Below are positions 45,451 through 46,197 of a stretch of DNA of 46,197 bases, one piece after another (position 1 is the stretch's first letter; every line of letters starts with the position of its first letter). The DNA lies in assembly GCA_000934455.1 (NCBI GenBank), contig KN894417.1, forward strand, positions 1,302 to 47,498. The letters are read 5' to 3'. Source of the stretch: Apostichopus parvimensis (taxonomy: Eukaryota; Echinodermata; Holothuroidea; Aspidochirotida; Stichopodidae). Both the position numbers and the translations under genes were made by a program. The notes below the pieces were generated by a model. The model saw only the letters and a program-made list of their open reading frames with translations, was not told the origin of the DNA and made no database searches.

Positions 45451-46095
45451 CAAAGTGATCTGCTGGACTGCTGGAAGGATCATCAACTCACAGATGAGAA
45501 AGAAGTGTGAGATCTTCGTAGGACGATTTGATCCCGATTCAGTTATGATATAGACAGCTTCCATTTACTGGATTTTAATGAAGTGATCCGCTGGACTGTT
45601 GGAAGGATCATCAACTCACAGAAAGGAGTGCAAGATCTTCGTAGCCCGATCTGATCCCAGTTCAGTTATGATATGGACAGCTTCCATTTACTGGAATTTT
45701 ACTGAAGTGATCCGCTGGACCATTAAGATGATAGACACAGAGCAGAAAATAAATCCTTGATCTTAGCAGTGCCATCTAATCCTAGTTCAGTTATGATACT
45801 GACAGTACTTGACATTCCAATCTTATGAGGTGATCCAGAAGACCCTTAAGTTGATCAAATAGATCTGGGAGAGTCACATGACAATAATAGCCAATCTAGT
45901 CCCAACTTCAGTCATGAGATCGACAGCAAAACTGTTACTGCAATTGTGTGAAGTGATTCAGTGGGGCCTTGAGTTTGATTAATGATGCCCAGCAAAAGTT
46001 GAGGGTCATAGAGGCTGGATATTATTGCAAAGTTCACCTGCTATGATTGGATTAATAGTTTATTACCCAGGCCAGGAAGCAGAGGAACCTGTAGG
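45371..46095 (+). repeat. Tandem array of about 120-125 bp including the coding 3' end
   Basis: Units start near 45371, 45496, 45621, 45740, 45861 and 45981. Each of the first five carries a version of GATCTGATCCCAGTTCAGTT then ATGAGAT-GACAG and, later, GAAGTGATCCGCTGGAC. Unit 1 contains the last 26 codons and stop of the RADIL-type gene. Units 2 and 3 are very similar to each other, and units 4-6 are progressively diverged. Confidence 0.88.
45748..45753 (+). terminator. Candidate poly(A) signal
   Basis: AATAAA about 300 bp after the stop codon, inside tandem unit 4. No transcript evidence. Confidence 0.35.
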
Positions 46096-46197
46096 GGCTC
46101 AATCTTATCCTAGATTCAGTTGTAAGATTAAGGGTTCAATCTAATCCTAGATTCAGTTGTAAGATTAGGGGTTCAATCTAATCCTAGATTCAGTTGT
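46096..46197 (+). repeat. 36-bp tandem repeat at window edge
   Basis: Nearly three copies of GGGTTCAATCTAATCCTAGA followed by TTCAGTTGTAAGATTA, continuing past the window. The unit shares AATCCTAG-TTCAGTT with the 120-bp array, so it looks like a re-amplified piece of it. Confidence 0.9.

Overview
This is eukaryotic genomic DNA: AT-rich, intron-rich, with long low-complexity tracts, an 80-base assembly gap (20658-20737) and many TAGGCCTA-type hexamers/octamers (for example near 3350, 16770, 21475, 21995, 30866 and 36811). I associate that combination with marine deuterostome invertebrates. An echinoderm, perhaps a sea cucumber, is my best guess, but no marker here fixes the species.

Left third (1-13262), minus strand: a cluster of intronless immunoglobulin-superfamily receptor genes. 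One is intact (11493-13262, 589 aa: signal peptide, three Ig-like domains, one membrane helix, long tyrosine-bearing tail). Two tandem relatives (162-1502 and 4511-5848) lie in 4346-bp repeat units and share an in-frame stop between Ig2 and Ig3. A third (8857-9395) is cut off inside Ig3, exactly where a fragment of a retroelement GIY-YIG endonuclease begins. The ectodomains are related but the tails are not, which recalls paired immune receptors.

Middle (13263-17458): no gene seen. It holds homopolymer and G-rich repeats, then a plausible promoter (inverted CCAAT, CRE, TATA at 16520-16720).

Right two thirds (about 16745-45450), plus strand: one 28-kb gene that I assembled by hand into 13 coding exons. 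All splice phases match and the total is 4470 nt (1489 aa plus stop). The product is a RADIL-type Rap/Ras effector with RA, FHA, DIL and PDZ domains. It carries an additional N-terminal RA-like domain split across exons 2 and 3, giving the afadin-like order RA-RA-FHA-DIL-PDZ. Its introns hold a (ATAC)n tract next to a hammerhead-ribozyme-like motif, a diverged repeat pair, three tRNA-derived SINEs and a 61-bp minisatellite that decays over about 1 kb. One SINE sits 22 bp before an exon and probably supplies its branch point.

Right end (45371-46197): the last coding bases of the gene are the first unit of a decaying tandem array of about 120-125 bp that runs down the 3' UTR and ends in a 36-bp repeat at the window edge.
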